Source of the DNA: Enterobacteriaceae bacterium RIT714 | GTDB lineage: Bacteria; Pseudomonadota; Gammaproteobacteria; Enterobacterales; Enterobacteriaceae | DNA: 64,000 nt | Assembly (NCBI GenBank): GCA_009668015.1 | Contig: WJYB01000002.1 | Location: 310,001 to 374,000, forward strand | Direction: 5' to 3' | Shown here: piece by piece, positions 34,902 through 44,608 of the stretch | How the letters are laid out: the number at the start of each line of letters is the position of its first letter | Numbering within the stretch: position 1 is the stretch's first letter | Translations under genes and position numbers: made by a program | The notes under the pieces: model-generated | What the model saw: only the letters and a program-made list of their open reading frames with translations | The model's database searches: none | What the model was told of the DNA's origin: nothing

Positions 34902-36287
34902 ATGATGACACCCCGCACTCTTCCTCTGTGGGCCGCCGCGGCTGTGGTTGGCATAGTTCCCCTTCACTTCGCACAGGCTGCGAGTTCAGTTAAATTTCCC
35001 GATAAAGTCTGCAATATCAGGCAGTACGGCGCAGAAGGCCATCGGTTGCAAATTGCTCTTAATACCGAGGCCATTCAAAAGGCGATAGACGACTGTGCTG
35101 CCGCCGGAGGGGGAACGGTACTGATACCCAAGGGCAATTTTTTAACTAATCCGCTGTTTTTGAAAAACAATATCCAGCTGAAGCTGGAGAAAGACGCCAC
35201 CCTGGTCGCGTCAACCGAAGTCACCGCCTATCGTGCAGATGAAAAAACGAAATATGCCGAAGCGGAAAATGGCTGGCTGCCGTTTATCAGCATCGCGGAT
35301 GCACAAAATGTCGCTATCGTCGGCGAAGGCACTATCGACGGTCAGGGCGCAGTCTGGTGGGAACGGTGGAGGGAAAATATCCGCGCGACCGGAAAGAAAG
35401 GCGGTACCGACAGGCCACGACTGATCTACATCACTCGTTCAAACAACGTGCTTATCGACGGCGTCACATTGACCCATTCGCCAAGTTTTCACGTGGTGAC
35501 CCGCTACGCGCATGACGTTGATATTAACGGCACGCGTATTCTCTCGCCGTGGCATGCGCCCAATACCGATGCCATCGATCCTATCGACAGCCAGAATATT
35601 CGGATCACCAACAACTACATTGATTGCAACGACGATCATATCGCGATCAAAGCTGAAAAAGCGGATCCACGTTTCCCTGATGGTGTAGTGGATAATATTT
35701 ATATTGCCAATAACACCCTGAAACAGGGGCGCGGGATCTCGATCGGCAGTGAAAGTGCGGGCGGGGTTAATAACGTGTTGGTAGAAAATAATACATTTGA
35801 AGGTTCGATGTACGGCATCCGTATCAAAAGCCCGCGAGGAAAAGGGGGCGAGGTAAAAAACATCGTTTACCGCAATACCAAAATGCATAACGTCGAGGTA
35901 CCGCTGGTGTTCTCCGCTTATTATAAGGCCGCGCCAATTGTCGAGGCTGAAGTCGACAAGCTGCTTCAGGCGGGCGGTTTTACCCTCGGCGAGCAGATCT
36001 ATCCGCCGGACAGCGATCCAAAACAGCCATTCGACAAACACACCACGCCGCACTTCAGTAATATTACCGTGGAGAACCTGACCTCTACCGGCGACAGCAA
36101 AGCGGCGGCCTATATCATTGGCACCCCGGAAGCACCGCTCAACGGATTCCACTTTACCAACGTCAATATCGAAGCCGCTCAGGGTCTGCGCATTCGCAAC
36201 GCCGAACTGGAGGCCAAAGGCCTCAATTTGAAAGTGAAAGAAAGTCCGGCGATTAAAAAAGATGCCGGAGCTATCGTTCACGAATAA
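34902..36287 (+). CDS. Secreted GH28 polygalacturonase-type glycoside hydrolase
   Basis: A 461-residue periplasmic or secreted enzyme with a Sec signal peptide (MTPRTLPLWAAAAVVGIVPL, cleavage near AQA). The right-handed beta-helix of GH28 is evident. Catalytic motifs are NTDAID (NTD), DDHIAIK (the Asp pair), GRGISIGSE (in place of GHG) and RIKSPRG (RIK). GRG rather than GHG occurs in exo-acting and rhamnogalacturonan-type members, so the exact pectic bond cut is uncertain. Start follows AAGGAT. It sits upstream of a sugar-acid catabolic cluster to which it may supply substrate. Confidence 0.88.
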   Translation: MMTPRTLPLWAAAAVVGIVPLHFAQAASSVKFPDKVCNIRQYGAEGHRLQIALNTEAIQKAIDDCAAAGGGTVLIPKGNFLTNPLFLKNNIQLKLEKDATLVASTEVTAYRADEKTKYAEAENGWLPFISIADAQNVAIVGEGTIDGQGAVWWERWRENIRATGKKGGTDRPRLIYITRSNNVLIDGVTLTHSPSFHVVTRYAHDVDINGTRILSPWHAPNTDAIDPIDSQNIRITNNYIDCNDDHIAIKAEKADPRFPDGVVDNIYIANNTLKQGRGISIGSESAGGVNNVLVENNTFEGSMYGIRIKSPRGKGGEVKNIVYRNTKMHNVEVPLVFSAYYKAAPIVEAEVDKLLQAGGFTLGEQIYPPDSDPKQPFDKHTTPHFSNITVENLTSTGDSKAAAYIIGTPEAPLNGFHFTNVNIEAAQGLRIRNAELEAKGLNLKVKESPAIKKDAGAIVHE

Positions 36288-36586
36288 CGGGATAATGGCG
36301 GACAGCTGCGCGCGAGAAATCGTCGTTACGTGCAGTTTGTCCGTTAATTCGGGACGTGTCAGTGTTGTTGATAATAAAAGGAGCGGGCAGGAAGAGCGGG
36401 CTTTTTCCCGCACCTGATGACGACCGCTCCGCTGTCCTTTTAACGCTTATCCGGTGCAAGAAAAACGCGCAACGCTGGCTTTTCCGCCTGAATCAACGCT
36501 TTGAGCAGGCATCGCCGCACTCTTTGTTGGTCCCCCCTTCCAGGATACCGTACTATATTGTCATTCATTATTTATGTCGGAATACC
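36288..36586. other. Non-coding region between GH28 and DgoR-like genes
   Basis: 299 bp holding the nested hairpin at 36380-36430 and the regulator promoter. A frame open upstream of the regulator start (from 36356) has no ribosome site and no conserved sequence. Confidence 0.5.
36380..36430 (+). terminator. Nested inverted repeats after the GH28 gene
   Basis: GGAGCGG (36380-36386) pairs with CCGCTCC (36424-36430), enclosing a tight inner hairpin GCGGG (36396-36400)/CCCGC (36407-36411). It lies about 95 bases after the polygalacturonase stop. No terminal U-run, so terminator function is only probable. Confidence 0.4.
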
Positions 36587-37318
36587 ATGAGCCTACCGCA
36601 AACCACGCTTGCCGAATCCGTCACGCAGAATATCGCCTGCCGCATTCTTCACGGTGACCTCCACCCAGGACGCTCGCTGCCCGGCGAAAATGAACTGGCA
36701 GCGGAATACGGCGTTTCCCGCACGTCGGTGCGCAATGCGCTACAGTTCCTGGCTGCCAAGGGGCTTATCACCATCCAGCCCAAAAAACGCACGACGGTCA
36801 ATAACCGCGAAATGTGGAATCTGCTGGATGCAGATGTACTGAACTGGCTCGCAGAAGGCGACGTCGGGCCGGAACTGGTAGAGCAATTGATGGTTGCCCG
36901 GCTGATTTTTGAACCCGATGTGGCCACCCTTGCCGCGCTGAATGCCACGGGTCACGATCTTGCCGCGCTGGAAGATGCGCTCAGTCTGATGCGCCAGGGG
37001 CAGACAGAAGCAAAACGGGCCCTGTTTGAAGAGGGCGACCTTGCTTTTCATCAGGCGCTGTTACGCGCGACCCATAACCCTTTCCTGCTGGCTCTGGGTA
37101 ATGCGCTTTCCGCCGCGATGGTTCTTTCATTCCGCCAGACGCTGGAAAAAGATGTGCGAGAGTCGCATGCCGCCGTCGATGATCATTTTTTATTGTTTGA
37201 AAACATTCGCTTAAAACGCCCGGAAGAGGCCCGCAAGCAAATGCGCACCATCCTGATTAATGCAGCCCGTAAACACATCTGGAAAGACCTCCCGGAACTC
37301 TTCAGCTTTATCGCCTGA
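36587..37318 (+). CDS. dgoR: GntR/FadR-family repressor, DgoR-like
   Basis: A 243-residue regulator with an N-terminal winged helix (PGRSLPGENELAAEYGVSRTSVRNALQFLAAKGLI) and a C-terminal FCD ligand domain (metal/ligand residues in FEEGDLAFHQALLRATHNPF and HAAVDDHFLLF). It matches DgoR, the galactonate repressor of E. coli (229 residues), in type and neighbourhood (dgoK and dgoA follow). I chose ATG 36587, preceded by a GTCGG site. Candidate operators lie at 37381-37414. The ligand is probably a sugar acid; galactonate is inferred, not shown. Confidence 0.78.
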   Translation: MSLPQTTLAESVTQNIACRILHGDLHPGRSLPGENELAAEYGVSRTSVRNALQFLAAKGLITIQPKKRTTVNNREMWNLLDADVLNWLAEGDVGPELVEQLMVARLIFEPDVATLAALNATGHDLAALEDALSLMRQGQTEAKRALFEEGDLAFHQALLRATHNPFLLALGNALSAAMVLSFRQTLEKDVRESHAAVDDHFLLFENIRLKRPEEARKQMRTILINAARKHIWKDLPELFSFIA

Positions 37319-37344
37319 TCCCCTTTTAAAATAATTCCGATCCG

Positions 37345-37368
37345 CCTCACAGTTCGTGGGGATTTTTT
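37345..37368 (+). terminator. Rho-independent terminator of the DgoR-like gene
   Basis: CCTCAC (37345-37350) pairs with GTGGGG (37356-37361, one G-T pair) around AGTTC and is followed by ATTTTTT. It lies 27 bases after the regulator stop. Confidence 0.55.
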
Positions 37369-37380
37369 GCCCTAACTTAT

Positions 37381-37414
37381 CTTGTATTACAAGATTGATT
37401 AGGTTGTATTACCT
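37381..37414 (+). promoter_or_regulatory. Two candidate DgoR operators ahead of dgoK
   Basis: CTTGTATTACAAG (37381-37393) is a perfect 6-bp palindrome around one base. A second copy of the TTGTATTAC core lies within AGGTTGTATTACCT (37401-37414). Their centres are 22 bases apart, about two helical turns, and the second covers the dgoK ribosome-site region. FadR-type repressors bind short palindromes of this sort, so repression of dgoK by the adjacent regulator is a reasonable inference. Confidence 0.6.
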
Positions 37415-37417
37415 GAA

Positions 37418-38320
37418 ATGAAAAAATACTGGATTGCCGTTGACTGGGGAACCACCAATTTCCGCGCTTTTCTGATGGATAACGCGCAGCGCCTCGATCA
37501 CATTCATCACGCCTGCGGGTTGCTCTCGGTAGAAAAAACAGAGTTTGCCGCCACCCTTGACCATCTCCTGCAGCCCTGGCTTCAGGAGCATGGAGTGTTA
37601 CCCGTGGTGATGGCCGGGATGGTCGGATCGCAGCAAGGCTGGCATGAAGTCCCTTACTCGCCACTCCCCTGCACCGCGCGTGCGTTGCTCGACGGAACGT
37701 ATTCCTTTACTACTGCCTGGGGAAGCCCGGCCTGGATTATCCCTGGCGTCAGCGGCACCAGCCCGTTCGGTCAGCCGGACGTGATGCGTGGCGAAGAAGT
37801 GCAGCTTTTGGGGCTAAGCCAACTGCATCCCGCTGAGAAGCACTTTGCCCTGCTTCCCGGCACGCACAGCAAACATGCCCATCTGGCAGGGGGCAACATC
37901 ACTGACTTCTCAACCTTTATGAGCGGTGAAGTGTTCTCCCTCCTGAGCCAGCACTCCCTCCTCGGCAAGGGGTTACCCGAACAGCAGGACGATAAACCCA
38001 CCTTTTTACTCGGCGTGAAAACCGCCCTTCGCGGTGCGCCATTTACCCACCTTATCTTCTCCGCCCGTACCCGCCGCCTGGCGGGAGAAATCGCGCCCGC
38101 GCATATCCACAGCTATCTCTCCGGTCTGACGATTGGCGCTGAAATGCTGGCGATACCTGCCGGGCAGCAGGCCTGGGTGGTGGGAAGTCCCGCCCTGACG
38201 GAGCGCTACCGGCTGGCGTCAACGCTGCTGGATCGGCAACTTACGCCGGTCAACGGTGACGACTGCTTTATCCATGGCCTTAGCCATCTCTATTCTCTTC
38301 TTCAAGGAGCAGCGCAATGA
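37418..38320 (+). CDS. dgoK: 2-dehydro-3-deoxygalactonokinase DgoK
   Basis: A 300-residue sugar-acid kinase that phosphorylates 2-keto-3-deoxygalactonate with ATP. The N-terminal phosphate loop is AVDWGTTNFRAFLMD; family blocks include VVMAGMVGSQQGWHEVPY, LLPGTHSKHAHLAGGNITDFSTFMSGE and SGLTIGAEML. E. coli DgoK has 292 residues. It overlaps dgoA by four bases, as in the galactonate operon. The SD is weak because the upstream bases are occupied by the candidate operator. Confidence 0.93.
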   Translation: MKKYWIAVDWGTTNFRAFLMDNAQRLDHIHHACGLLSVEKTEFAATLDHLLQPWLQEHGVLPVVMAGMVGSQQGWHEVPYSPLPCTARALLDGTYSFTTAWGSPAWIIPGVSGTSPFGQPDVMRGEEVQLLGLSQLHPAEKHFALLPGTHSKHAHLAGGNITDFSTFMSGEVFSLLSQHSLLGKGLPEQQDDKPTFLLGVKTALRGAPFTHLIFSARTRRLAGEIAPAHIHSYLSGLTIGAEMLAIPAGQQAWVVGSPALTERYRLASTLLDRQLTPVNGDDCFIHGLSHLYSLLQGAAQ

Positions 38321-38970
38321 ATCGGCAACAATTTTTAACTGGCTGGCAAGACGAGCCGCTACCGCTGGTGGCCATTCTGCGTGGCCTTGCGCCGGAACAG
38401 GCCGTCGAGGCCGCAGAACTCCTGCTGGAATGCGGTTTTCACTATCTGGAAGTGCCGCTCAATAGCCCATCTCCGCTGAAATCCATCTGCATCATGCGCG
38501 AAGTGGTGGGCGAACGCGGTTACGTGGGAGCGGGTACGGTACTGGAACCCGAACAGGTTGATGCCGTCGCCGAGGTGGGTGGACAGCTCATTATCGCCCC
38601 GAACTGTAACCCGGCGGTGATCCGCCGCGCCAGCCAGCTGGGTTTAATCAGTATGCCGGGGGTGATGACGCCGACGGAAGCCTTCAGCGCGATTAGCGCT
38701 GGGGCCAGCGCGCTGAAACTTTTCCCTGCCGAACACGTGACCCCGGCTATCACTAAAGCCTTTCGCGCCGTGGTTCCACCGGATGTTATCTGCCTGCCGG
38801 TGGGCGGCATTCAGCCTGATGCCGGGCAAATGCGCAGCTATATCCGTGCCGGTGCGAACGGGTTTGGGCTGGGCGGAGGACTGTATCAGGCGGGAATGAG
38901 TATGAGTGTTCTCCGCGAACGCGCGCGGGCTTATCAGCAGGCCTGGCATGAGTGCGCGGAATCTCGCTGA
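38317..38970 (+). CDS. dgoA: 2-dehydro-3-deoxy-6-phosphogalactonate aldolase DgoA
   Basis: A 217-residue class I KDPG/KDPGal aldolase yielding pyruvate and glyceraldehyde-3-phosphate. Conserved pieces: LPLVAILRGLAPEQAVEAAELL, YVGAGTVLEPEQVDAVAEVGG, the catalytic-Lys stretch ALKLFPAEHVTP, and LPVGGIQPDAG. E. coli DgoA has 205 residues. It acts directly after DgoK, whose gene overlaps it. Confidence 0.94.
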   Translation: MNRQQFLTGWQDEPLPLVAILRGLAPEQAVEAAELLLECGFHYLEVPLNSPSPLKSICIMREVVGERGYVGAGTVLEPEQVDAVAEVGGQLIIAPNCNPAVIRRASQLGLISMPGVMTPTEAFSAISAGASALKLFPAEHVTPAITKAFRAVVPPDVICLPVGGIQPDAGQMRSYIRAGANGFGLGGGLYQAGMSMSVLRERARAYQQAWHECAESR

Positions 38971-39089
38971 TGAAACACCTCGTCACCTCGGGTGTGAAAA
39001 CTATCGGCCATTATCGCGCGTAACCGCGCCTGCTGCGCTTCACGCCGCTCTTTTGCTCTTATAACAACGTCAACATAAAAAAAGGTGTC

Positions 39090-40520
39090 ATGATGAACAC
39101 AGCGTTGAACCCTACAAAAACGAACCGGCAAACATTCCTTGTTTGCTTTCTTGCCGCCCTTGCCGGCCTGCTGTTTGGCCTGGATATGGGGGTGATTGCC
39201 GGCGCTCTGCCGTTTATTGCCAGTGAATTTCAGCTAAGTAGCCACCATCAGGAGATGGTGGTCAGCGTGATGATGTTCGGCGCGGCGCTTGGCGCGCTGT
39301 GTAGCGGGCCGATGTCCTCCAGCCTGGGGCGCCGCAAAAGCCTGCTGCTGGGGGCGATTCTGTTTGTGATCGGCTCCGTGGGCTGTGCCTTTGCCGACAG
39401 CATCATCGCGCTGACGGTGTTTCGCTTTATTCTTGGCCTGGCGGTTGGCGTGGCGTCCTTTACGGCCCCACTCTACCTGTCGGAAATTGCCCCGGAACGT
39501 ATTCGCGGCAGCATGATCTCGCTGTATCAGCTGATGATTACCATCGGTATTTTCGCGGCTTTCTTATCCGACACCGCATTCAGTGCAGGCGGACACTGGC
39601 GCTGGATGCTGGGTATCATCACCTTCCCGGCCCTGATCCTTTTTATCGGGGTGTTAACGCTGCCGGAAAGCCCGCGCTGGCTGGCGATGAAAGATCGTCA
39701 CGAACTGGCAGGTAAAGTTTTACAACTGCTGCGTAATTCCGATAAAGAAGCGCAGGACGAGCTGAATCAGATCCGCGAAAGCGTCAAGATGAAGCAGCGC
39801 GGCTGGCAGCTCTTCCGTCACAACCCGAACTTCCGCCGCTCCACCTACATGGGCGTGCTGTTGCAGTTTATGCAGCAGTTCACCGGCATGACGGTGATCA
39901 TGTATTACGCGCCGAAAATCTTCGAAATTGCCGGTTTCTCTACCACCCATGAACAGATGTGGGGCACGGTGATCGCCGGTCTGACTAACGTACTGGCCAC
40001 CTTTATTGCGATTGGTCTGGTCGATCGCTGGGGACGTAAACCGATCCTCAAGCTGGGCTTTGCCGGCATGGCGGTGTGCATGGGCATACTGGGCTACATG
40101 TTCCACAGCGGCATCGCCAGCCCGACCGAACAGTACGTTGCCGTTATCGTGCTGCTGATCTTTATCACCGGCTTTGCGATGAGTGCCGGCCCGCTGATCT
40201 GGGTTTTATGCTCTGAGATCCAGCCGCTGGCCGGGCGTGATTTTGGCGTCACCTGCTCCACCATGGCGAACTGGATCGCCAATATGATCATCGGCGCCAC
40301 CTTCCTGACGCTGATCGACACCATCGGCAGCCCCAATACCTTCTGGCTTTACGGCGCACTGAATCTCCTGTGTATCGTGCTGACCATTCTGTTTGTACCG
40401 GAAACCAAAAACATCTCTCTGGAAAACATCGAGCGCAATCTGATGCGCGGCAAAGCGCTACGCGATATTGGCCTGCGCAGCCACGATCCGCGTTCAGAAG
40501 ATCCCCTCACCGCACACTGA
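39090..40520 (+). CDS. MFS sugar:H+ symporter, GalP/AraE-like
   Basis: A 476-residue transporter with 12 membrane helices of the sugar-porter family. Signature motifs are GLDMGVIAGALPFI, GRRKSLLLGA, APLYLSEIAPERIRGSMISLYQL, PESPRWLAMKDR, DRWGRKPILKLG and the closing VPETKNISLENIE. It resembles GalP closely in length and motifs, suggesting a neutral hexose or pentose substrate. With a downstream SDR dehydrogenase, the imported sugar could be oxidised to an aldonate (inference). AAGGTG precedes the tandem ATG. Confidence 0.9.
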   Translation: MMNTALNPTKTNRQTFLVCFLAALAGLLFGLDMGVIAGALPFIASEFQLSSHHQEMVVSVMMFGAALGALCSGPMSSSLGRRKSLLLGAILFVIGSVGCAFADSIIALTVFRFILGLAVGVASFTAPLYLSEIAPERIRGSMISLYQLMITIGIFAAFLSDTAFSAGGHWRWMLGIITFPALILFIGVLTLPESPRWLAMKDRHELAGKVLQLLRNSDKEAQDELNQIRESVKMKQRGWQLFRHNPNFRRSTYMGVLLQFMQQFTGMTVIMYYAPKIFEIAGFSTTHEQMWGTVIAGLTNVLATFIAIGLVDRWGRKPILKLGFAGMAVCMGILGYMFHSGIASPTEQYVAVIVLLIFITGFAMSAGPLIWVLCSEIQPLAGRDFGVTCSTMANWIANMIIGATFLTLIDTIGSPNTFWLYGALNLLCIVLTILFVPETKNISLENIERNLMRGKALRDIGLRSHDPRSEDPLTAH

Positions 40521-40528
40521 GCTGATGT

Positions 40529-40548
40529 GACCTGCCACTGCGCAGGTC
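40529..40548 (+). other. Hairpin between the two transporter genes
   Basis: GACCTGC (40529-40535) pairs with GCAGGTC (40542-40548). No U-run follows, and the next gene has a strong GGAGG site, so this may adjust mRNA stability or translation inside the operon. Confidence 0.35.
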
Positions 40549-40569
40549 CCTTACCCTGGAGGCAATGCT

Positions 40570-41970
40570 ATGAATAAGTTCACAAAAAACAGCCCGACTG
40601 GTTCAGGTCTGGAGAGTCTGGTCTATGGCAAGATCACCCGACGCCTGATCCCGTTTTTGATCCTCTGTTATTTCTTTGCCTATCTGGATCGCGTCAACGT
40701 CGGTTTTGCCAAATTACATATGCAGGATGCGCTGAACTTTAGCGATACGGTTTATGGCCTGGGGGCCGGGATCTTCTTTATTGGCTATTTCCTGTTTGAG
40801 TTGCCCAGCAATTTGCTGATGCAGCGCTTCGGGCCTCGCTTCTGGATCGCGCGGATTATGGCCACCTGGGCGGTACTCTCTGCGGCGATGGTTTTTGTCT
40901 CCACGCCGAATCAGTTTTACGTACTGCGCTTTCTGCTGGGCGTGGCGGAAGCGGGTTTCTTCCCGGGCATCGTGTTTTATCTCACCCTTTGGTTCCCCTC
41001 CTGGCGTTCGGCTCGCACGCTGGGCCTGTTTATTCTGGTTACCCCTCTTTCGACCATTATTGGCAGTCCACTCTCCGGGTTGATCCTTAAAGTATTTGAA
41101 GGCGTAGACGGCCTGCATAACTGGCAGTGGCTGTTTCTGGTGGAGGCTATCCCCTCTTTCCTGTTGGCTTTTGTCGTGCTGCGCTACCTCGATAACGACG
41201 TCAAATCGGCCCGCTGGCTGAGCGAGGCTGAAAAACACGTCGTGATCAACGATTTGGCAAAAGACGCGGCCAACCGCGCGCGTTCGGGTCAGGGAAAAGT
41301 GGATACCAGCCTGAAGGCGATGCTGACAAACGGCTATGTCTGGCTGCTGGCGCTGGTCTTTTTCAGCTTCAACATCGGCTATTACGGCATCAACTTCTGG
41401 CTGCCGTCGATCATAAAAAGCTCCGGCGTGAGCGATGATTTTCATATCGGGTTGCTGGCTGCGCTGCCGTATGTTTTTGGCGCGGCATTTATGGTGTGGA
41501 ACAGCCGTCACTCCGATCTGAAACAGGAACGCCGCTGGCATATCGCCATTCCGGCCCTGATCGGCTGCGTGGGTCTGACGCTCAGCGCCTGGTGCAGCGG
41601 TTCCACCTTCTGGATGATGGCGTGGATCTGCCTTGCCATGTCCGGGACCCTGGCGCTGATCCCCACCTACATTAGCCTGCCAGGCGCGATGCTCTCCGGC
41701 ACCGCCGCCGCTGCGGGGATTGCGCTGGTGAACTCGGTGGGCAATCTTGCCGGATTCTTTGGCCCGACGGTGCTGGGCTGGCTGAAAGACACCACCGGTC
41801 GCACCGACCTCGGGTTGTACATTCTGGCGGGCTTTCTGCTGCTTTGTGCTCCGCTGATCCTCGCCCTGCCCGCGCGTCTGGCAAACCCAAAGACGTTTGC
41901 GCCTGAACCTGAACATCACGATGAGCGGCCTGGCGCTGCCCATCCTGTCAACGCGGCTACCCGTCGCTAA
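40570..41970 (+). CDS. MFS transporter, anion:cation symporter (ACS) family
   Basis: A 466-residue transporter with 12 predicted helices. The ACS signature is clear: RLIPFLILCYFFAYLDRVNVGFA, GYFLFELPSNLLMQRFG and GVAEAGFFPGIVFYLTLWFP. Family members take up organic and sugar acids (galactonate, glucarate, hydroxyphenylacetate, phthalate). Beside dehydratase and aldolase genes a sugar acid is the likely substrate, giving this cluster separate sugar and sugar-acid importers. SD GGAGG eight bases upstream. Confidence 0.88.
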   Translation: MNKFTKNSPTGSGLESLVYGKITRRLIPFLILCYFFAYLDRVNVGFAKLHMQDALNFSDTVYGLGAGIFFIGYFLFELPSNLLMQRFGPRFWIARIMATWAVLSAAMVFVSTPNQFYVLRFLLGVAEAGFFPGIVFYLTLWFPSWRSARTLGLFILVTPLSTIIGSPLSGLILKVFEGVDGLHNWQWLFLVEAIPSFLLAFVVLRYLDNDVKSARWLSEAEKHVVINDLAKDAANRARSGQGKVDTSLKAMLTNGYVWLLALVFFSFNIGYYGINFWLPSIIKSSGVSDDFHIGLLAALPYVFGAAFMVWNSRHSDLKQERRWHIAIPALIGCVGLTLSAWCSGSTFWMMAWICLAMSGTLALIPTYISLPGAMLSGTAAAAGIALVNSVGNLAGFFGPTVLGWLKDTTGRTDLGLYILAGFLLLCAPLILALPARLANPKTFAPEPEHHDERPGAAHPVNAATRR

Positions 41971-41991
41971 CGTAATAAAGAGATAACGAAT

Positions 41992-43698
41992 ATGAGTGGA
42001 TGTGGAGGATGTGCCAGCTGTGGCACGCATTTCAACCCGATCCTTGAAGGTGATGACGGCGCGCTGAAACGTGCGTTGTACAAATCAATGGGCCATACCG
42101 ACGAGCAATTGCGTCGCCCGGTGATTGCAGTGGTGAACAGCTATACCAATGCTACGGCCGGTCACGCCAATCTGAATGAGCTGACGGCAAAAGTGCTGGA
42201 AGGCATTGAAGAGGCCGGCGGCGTCGGCATGGTGTTCGGCACGATCGCCCCGTGCGATGGGATCGCCGAAGGCCATCTGGGCATGCGCTATATTCTCGCC
42301 GCCCGCGAAGTGATTGCTGCGTCTATCGAAGTGATGATGCGCGCCCACCGCTTTGACGGCATGGTGCTGCTCGGCTCGTGCGATAAAATCGTTCCGGCGA
42401 TGTTAATGGCCGCTGCGCGCCTGGATATCCCGGCGATTATGGTCAACGGCGGCCCGATGTATCCGGCTGAATACAAAGGCAAACACTGGGACGGCAATAT
42501 CGTTACCGAAGCCATCGGCTGGAAGAAACGCGGTGAAATCAGCGAAGAAGAGTTCGCGCATATCGAAAATATCGCCGAGCCAGGACCGGGCTCCTGCACC
42601 ATGTACGGCACCGCCAACACCATGTGCTGCATCGGTGAAGTGCTGGGCATGAGCCTGCCGGGCAGCAGCACGCTGCCTGCCGTCTCTAAAGAGCGTCGGG
42701 AGTGCGCGCTGGAAACCGGTCGTCAGGCGGTGAAACTGGTGCGGGACGGGGTTAACGCCCGTCAGATTATTACCCCAGAATCGATCCATAACGCGATGGT
42801 GTATCTGCTGGCAACCGGCGGCTCCACCAATGCGATCCTTCATTTACAGGCGATCCATTACGAAGCCGAGCTCGGTCATTTGCCGCTCTCCGCGTTCGAC
42901 AAACTGAGCCACCATGTTCCGCTGGTTGCCTCGCTCTATCCGGCTTCCGAGCACGATATGATCGACTTCTGGGAAGCGGGCGGCGTGCAGGCCGTCGAGG
43001 TTGAAATCAGCCAACTGATGAATCTTGATGCGCTGACCGTCACCGGAAAAACCAAAGCTGAACTGCTGGCCGTCACTCCATCAAGCTGCCGCCCGGAAGT
43101 GATTCACACGCTGGCGATTCCGGTGCGTAACGAAGCGGGCGTGGCCGTGCTGCACGGTAATCTGTCGCCGCTCGGCTGCGTGGTGAAACCGGCTGCAGTG
43201 CCGGAAAACCTGATGGTGTTTCGCGGTCCGGCGGTGGTATTTAACAGCGAGCAGGAATCCGTTGAGGCCATTATGTCCGGCCAGATAAAACCGGGCAGCG
43301 TGCTGGTGTTGCGCTACGAGGGGCCGAAAGGTGGACCGGGCATGCCGGAGATGTATAAGCCGATGAAGTCCCTCGAAGGCATGGGACTGTCTGATAGCTG
43401 CGCGTTGATTACCGACGGACGTTTCTCCGGCTCTAACCGCGGTCTGTTCGTTGGCCATATATCACCGGAAGCGGTCGACGGCGGTGAGCTGGGTCTGGTG
43501 GAAGATGGCGACGAAATCTCCATTAATATTCCAGCCCGTCTGCTGACGTTACATGTCAGTGAAGCGATCCTGGCGACGCGCCGTGAAAACTGGAAACCCG
43601 TCAATAAAGAGGTGCCGCGCGGCTTCCTGCGTCTTTACCGCCGCTGGGCATTACCTGCCGCACAAGGCGCGGTGCTGGCCGACAGGGAGGACGACTAA
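41992..43698 (+). CDS. IlvD/Edd-family dehydratase (probable aldonate dehydratase)
   Basis: A 568-residue Fe-S dehydratase. Recognisable blocks are [62 protein letters not shown] and [22 protein letters not shown]. The cysteines in APCDG, GSCDK and GSCTM sit at the cluster-ligand positions. The extreme N-terminus is Cys-rich ([11 protein letters not shown]). Context (DgoK, DgoA, sugar-acid transporter) suggests it dehydrates a sugar acid, producing 2-keto-3-deoxy acids, rather than acting in valine synthesis. No DgoD-type dehydratase is present, so this enzyme may replace it. Confidence 0.85.
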   Translation: MSGCGGCASCGTHFNPILEGDDGALKRALYKSMGHTDEQLRRPVIAVVNSYTNATAGHANLNELTAKVLEGIEEAGGVGMVFGTIAPCDGIAEGHLGMRYILAAREVIAASIEVMMRAHRFDGMVLLGSCDKIVPAMLMAAARLDIPAIMVNGGPMYPAEYKGKHWDGNIVTEAIGWKKRGEISEEEFAHIENIAEPGPGSCTMYGTANTMCCIGEVLGMSLPGSSTLPAVSKERRECALETGRQAVKLVRDGVNARQIITPESIHNAMVYLLATGGSTNAILHLQAIHYEAELGHLPLSAFDKLSHHVPLVASLYPASEHDMIDFWEAGGVQAVEVEISQLMNLDALTVTGKTKAELLAVTPSSCRPEVIHTLAIPVRNEAGVAVLHGNLSPLGCVVKPAAVPENLMVFRGPAVVFNSEQESVEAIMSGQIKPGSVLVLRYEGPKGGPGMPEMYKPMKSLEGMGLSDSCALITDGRFSGSNRGLFVGHISPEAVDGGELGLVEDGDEISINIPARLLTLHVSEAILATRRENWKPVNKEVPRGFLRLYRRWALPAAQGAVLADREDD

Positions 43699-44603
43699 TG
43701 GCTCAACGCTACACCGCCCGGGATATTATCGGTGTTAACCCGATTACCGCGATGCCCTTTACCGCACAAGGTGAAGTGGATGAAAAAAGCATGGTGCGGC
43801 TGCTGGAGCATCTGGCTAATAGCGGCGCACAGGGCACGACGCTGTTTGGCATCGCCAGCGAATTTCCGAAATTAAGCGATGACGAGCGTAACCGTCTGGC
43901 ACAGCTGTTTGTGTCCACACTGGCGGGCGGCCCGATATGGGGCGCGATGTCGGTCACCGACCACAGCACAGAGCTGGCGGTGAAGCGCGCCCGATATTAT
44001 GCCAGTCTCGGGGTGGATGCCCTGATGCTGCTGCCGCCGTTCTTTCTTCAGCCGAACCCGCAGGCGATCCAGGATCACATTTTTGCCGTGCTGGAAGCGG
44101 TCGATATCCCGGTGATGGTGCAATACGCGCCGGGGGAAACCGGCCTGTCTATCACACCTCAACAGCTCGCCCTGGTGGCGAAGCGCTACCCGCACGCGGT
44201 ATTCAAAATCGAGTGTCATCCGCCGGTCGATTATACCCGCGAGTTTCTGGCGCTGGCCCCCGAGGCCAGCGTCCTGAACGGGTATGCCGGACTGTATATG
44301 CTGCAAATGCTGAACGCTGGCGGGAAAGGCGTGATGCCCGGCTGTTCTTTCACCGAAGTCTATGTGCGCATTTATCGTCACTGGCAGAACGGCGAACATC
44401 AGCAGGCCGAAGCGCTGCATCAGTCTCTGCTGCCGTTTATTCAGCGCTGGATGAGCCACTGCGAATACATTATTCAGGTCGAAAAGACCCTGCTGATGCG
44501 CAGAGGCATTATCGCCACCGATTATTGTCGCCGCCCCGGCTGGTTACTGACGCCGGAAGACGATCGCCTTATTCACTCGTTCATGAGCCAGTTCCAGCTA
44601 TGA
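43698..44603 (+). CDS. DapA-family lyase (2-keto-3-deoxy sugar acid aldolase or dehydratase)
   Basis: A 301-residue TIM-barrel Schiff-base enzyme of the dihydrodipicolinate synthase/N-acetylneuraminate lyase superfamily. The likely Schiff-base lysine is K170 (HAVFKIECHPP) and the catalytic tyrosine Y143 (VMVQYAPGE). The substrate-loop motif is GTTLFGIASEF where DapA has GTTGES, so it is not a lysine-synthesis DapA. Likely substrates are 2-keto-3-deoxy acids from the upstream dehydratase, giving pyruvate plus an aldehyde. Its ATG overlaps the dehydratase stop (TAATG). Confidence 0.85.
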   Translation: MAQRYTARDIIGVNPITAMPFTAQGEVDEKSMVRLLEHLANSGAQGTTLFGIASEFPKLSDDERNRLAQLFVSTLAGGPIWGAMSVTDHSTELAVKRARYYASLGVDALMLLPPFFLQPNPQAIQDHIFAVLEAVDIPVMVQYAPGETGLSITPQQLALVAKRYPHAVFKIECHPPVDYTREFLALAPEASVLNGYAGLYMLQMLNAGGKGVMPGCSFTEVYVRIYRHWQNGEHQQAEALHQSLLPFIQRWMSHCEYIIQVEKTLLMRRGIIATDYCRRPGWLLTPEDDRLIHSFMSQFQL

Positions 44604-44608
44604 TCGCA

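Noticed and set aside
35439..36413. 324-codon minus-strand frame opposite the polygalacturonase
   Set aside because: Antisense to a conserved GH28 gene, no conserved protein features.
40714..42030. 438-codon open frame on the minus strand opposite the ACS transporter
   Set aside because: It lies wholly opposite a well-conserved transporter gene, has no ribosome site, and its composition (Arg, Gln, His-rich) is that of antisense shadow in GC-rich DNA.
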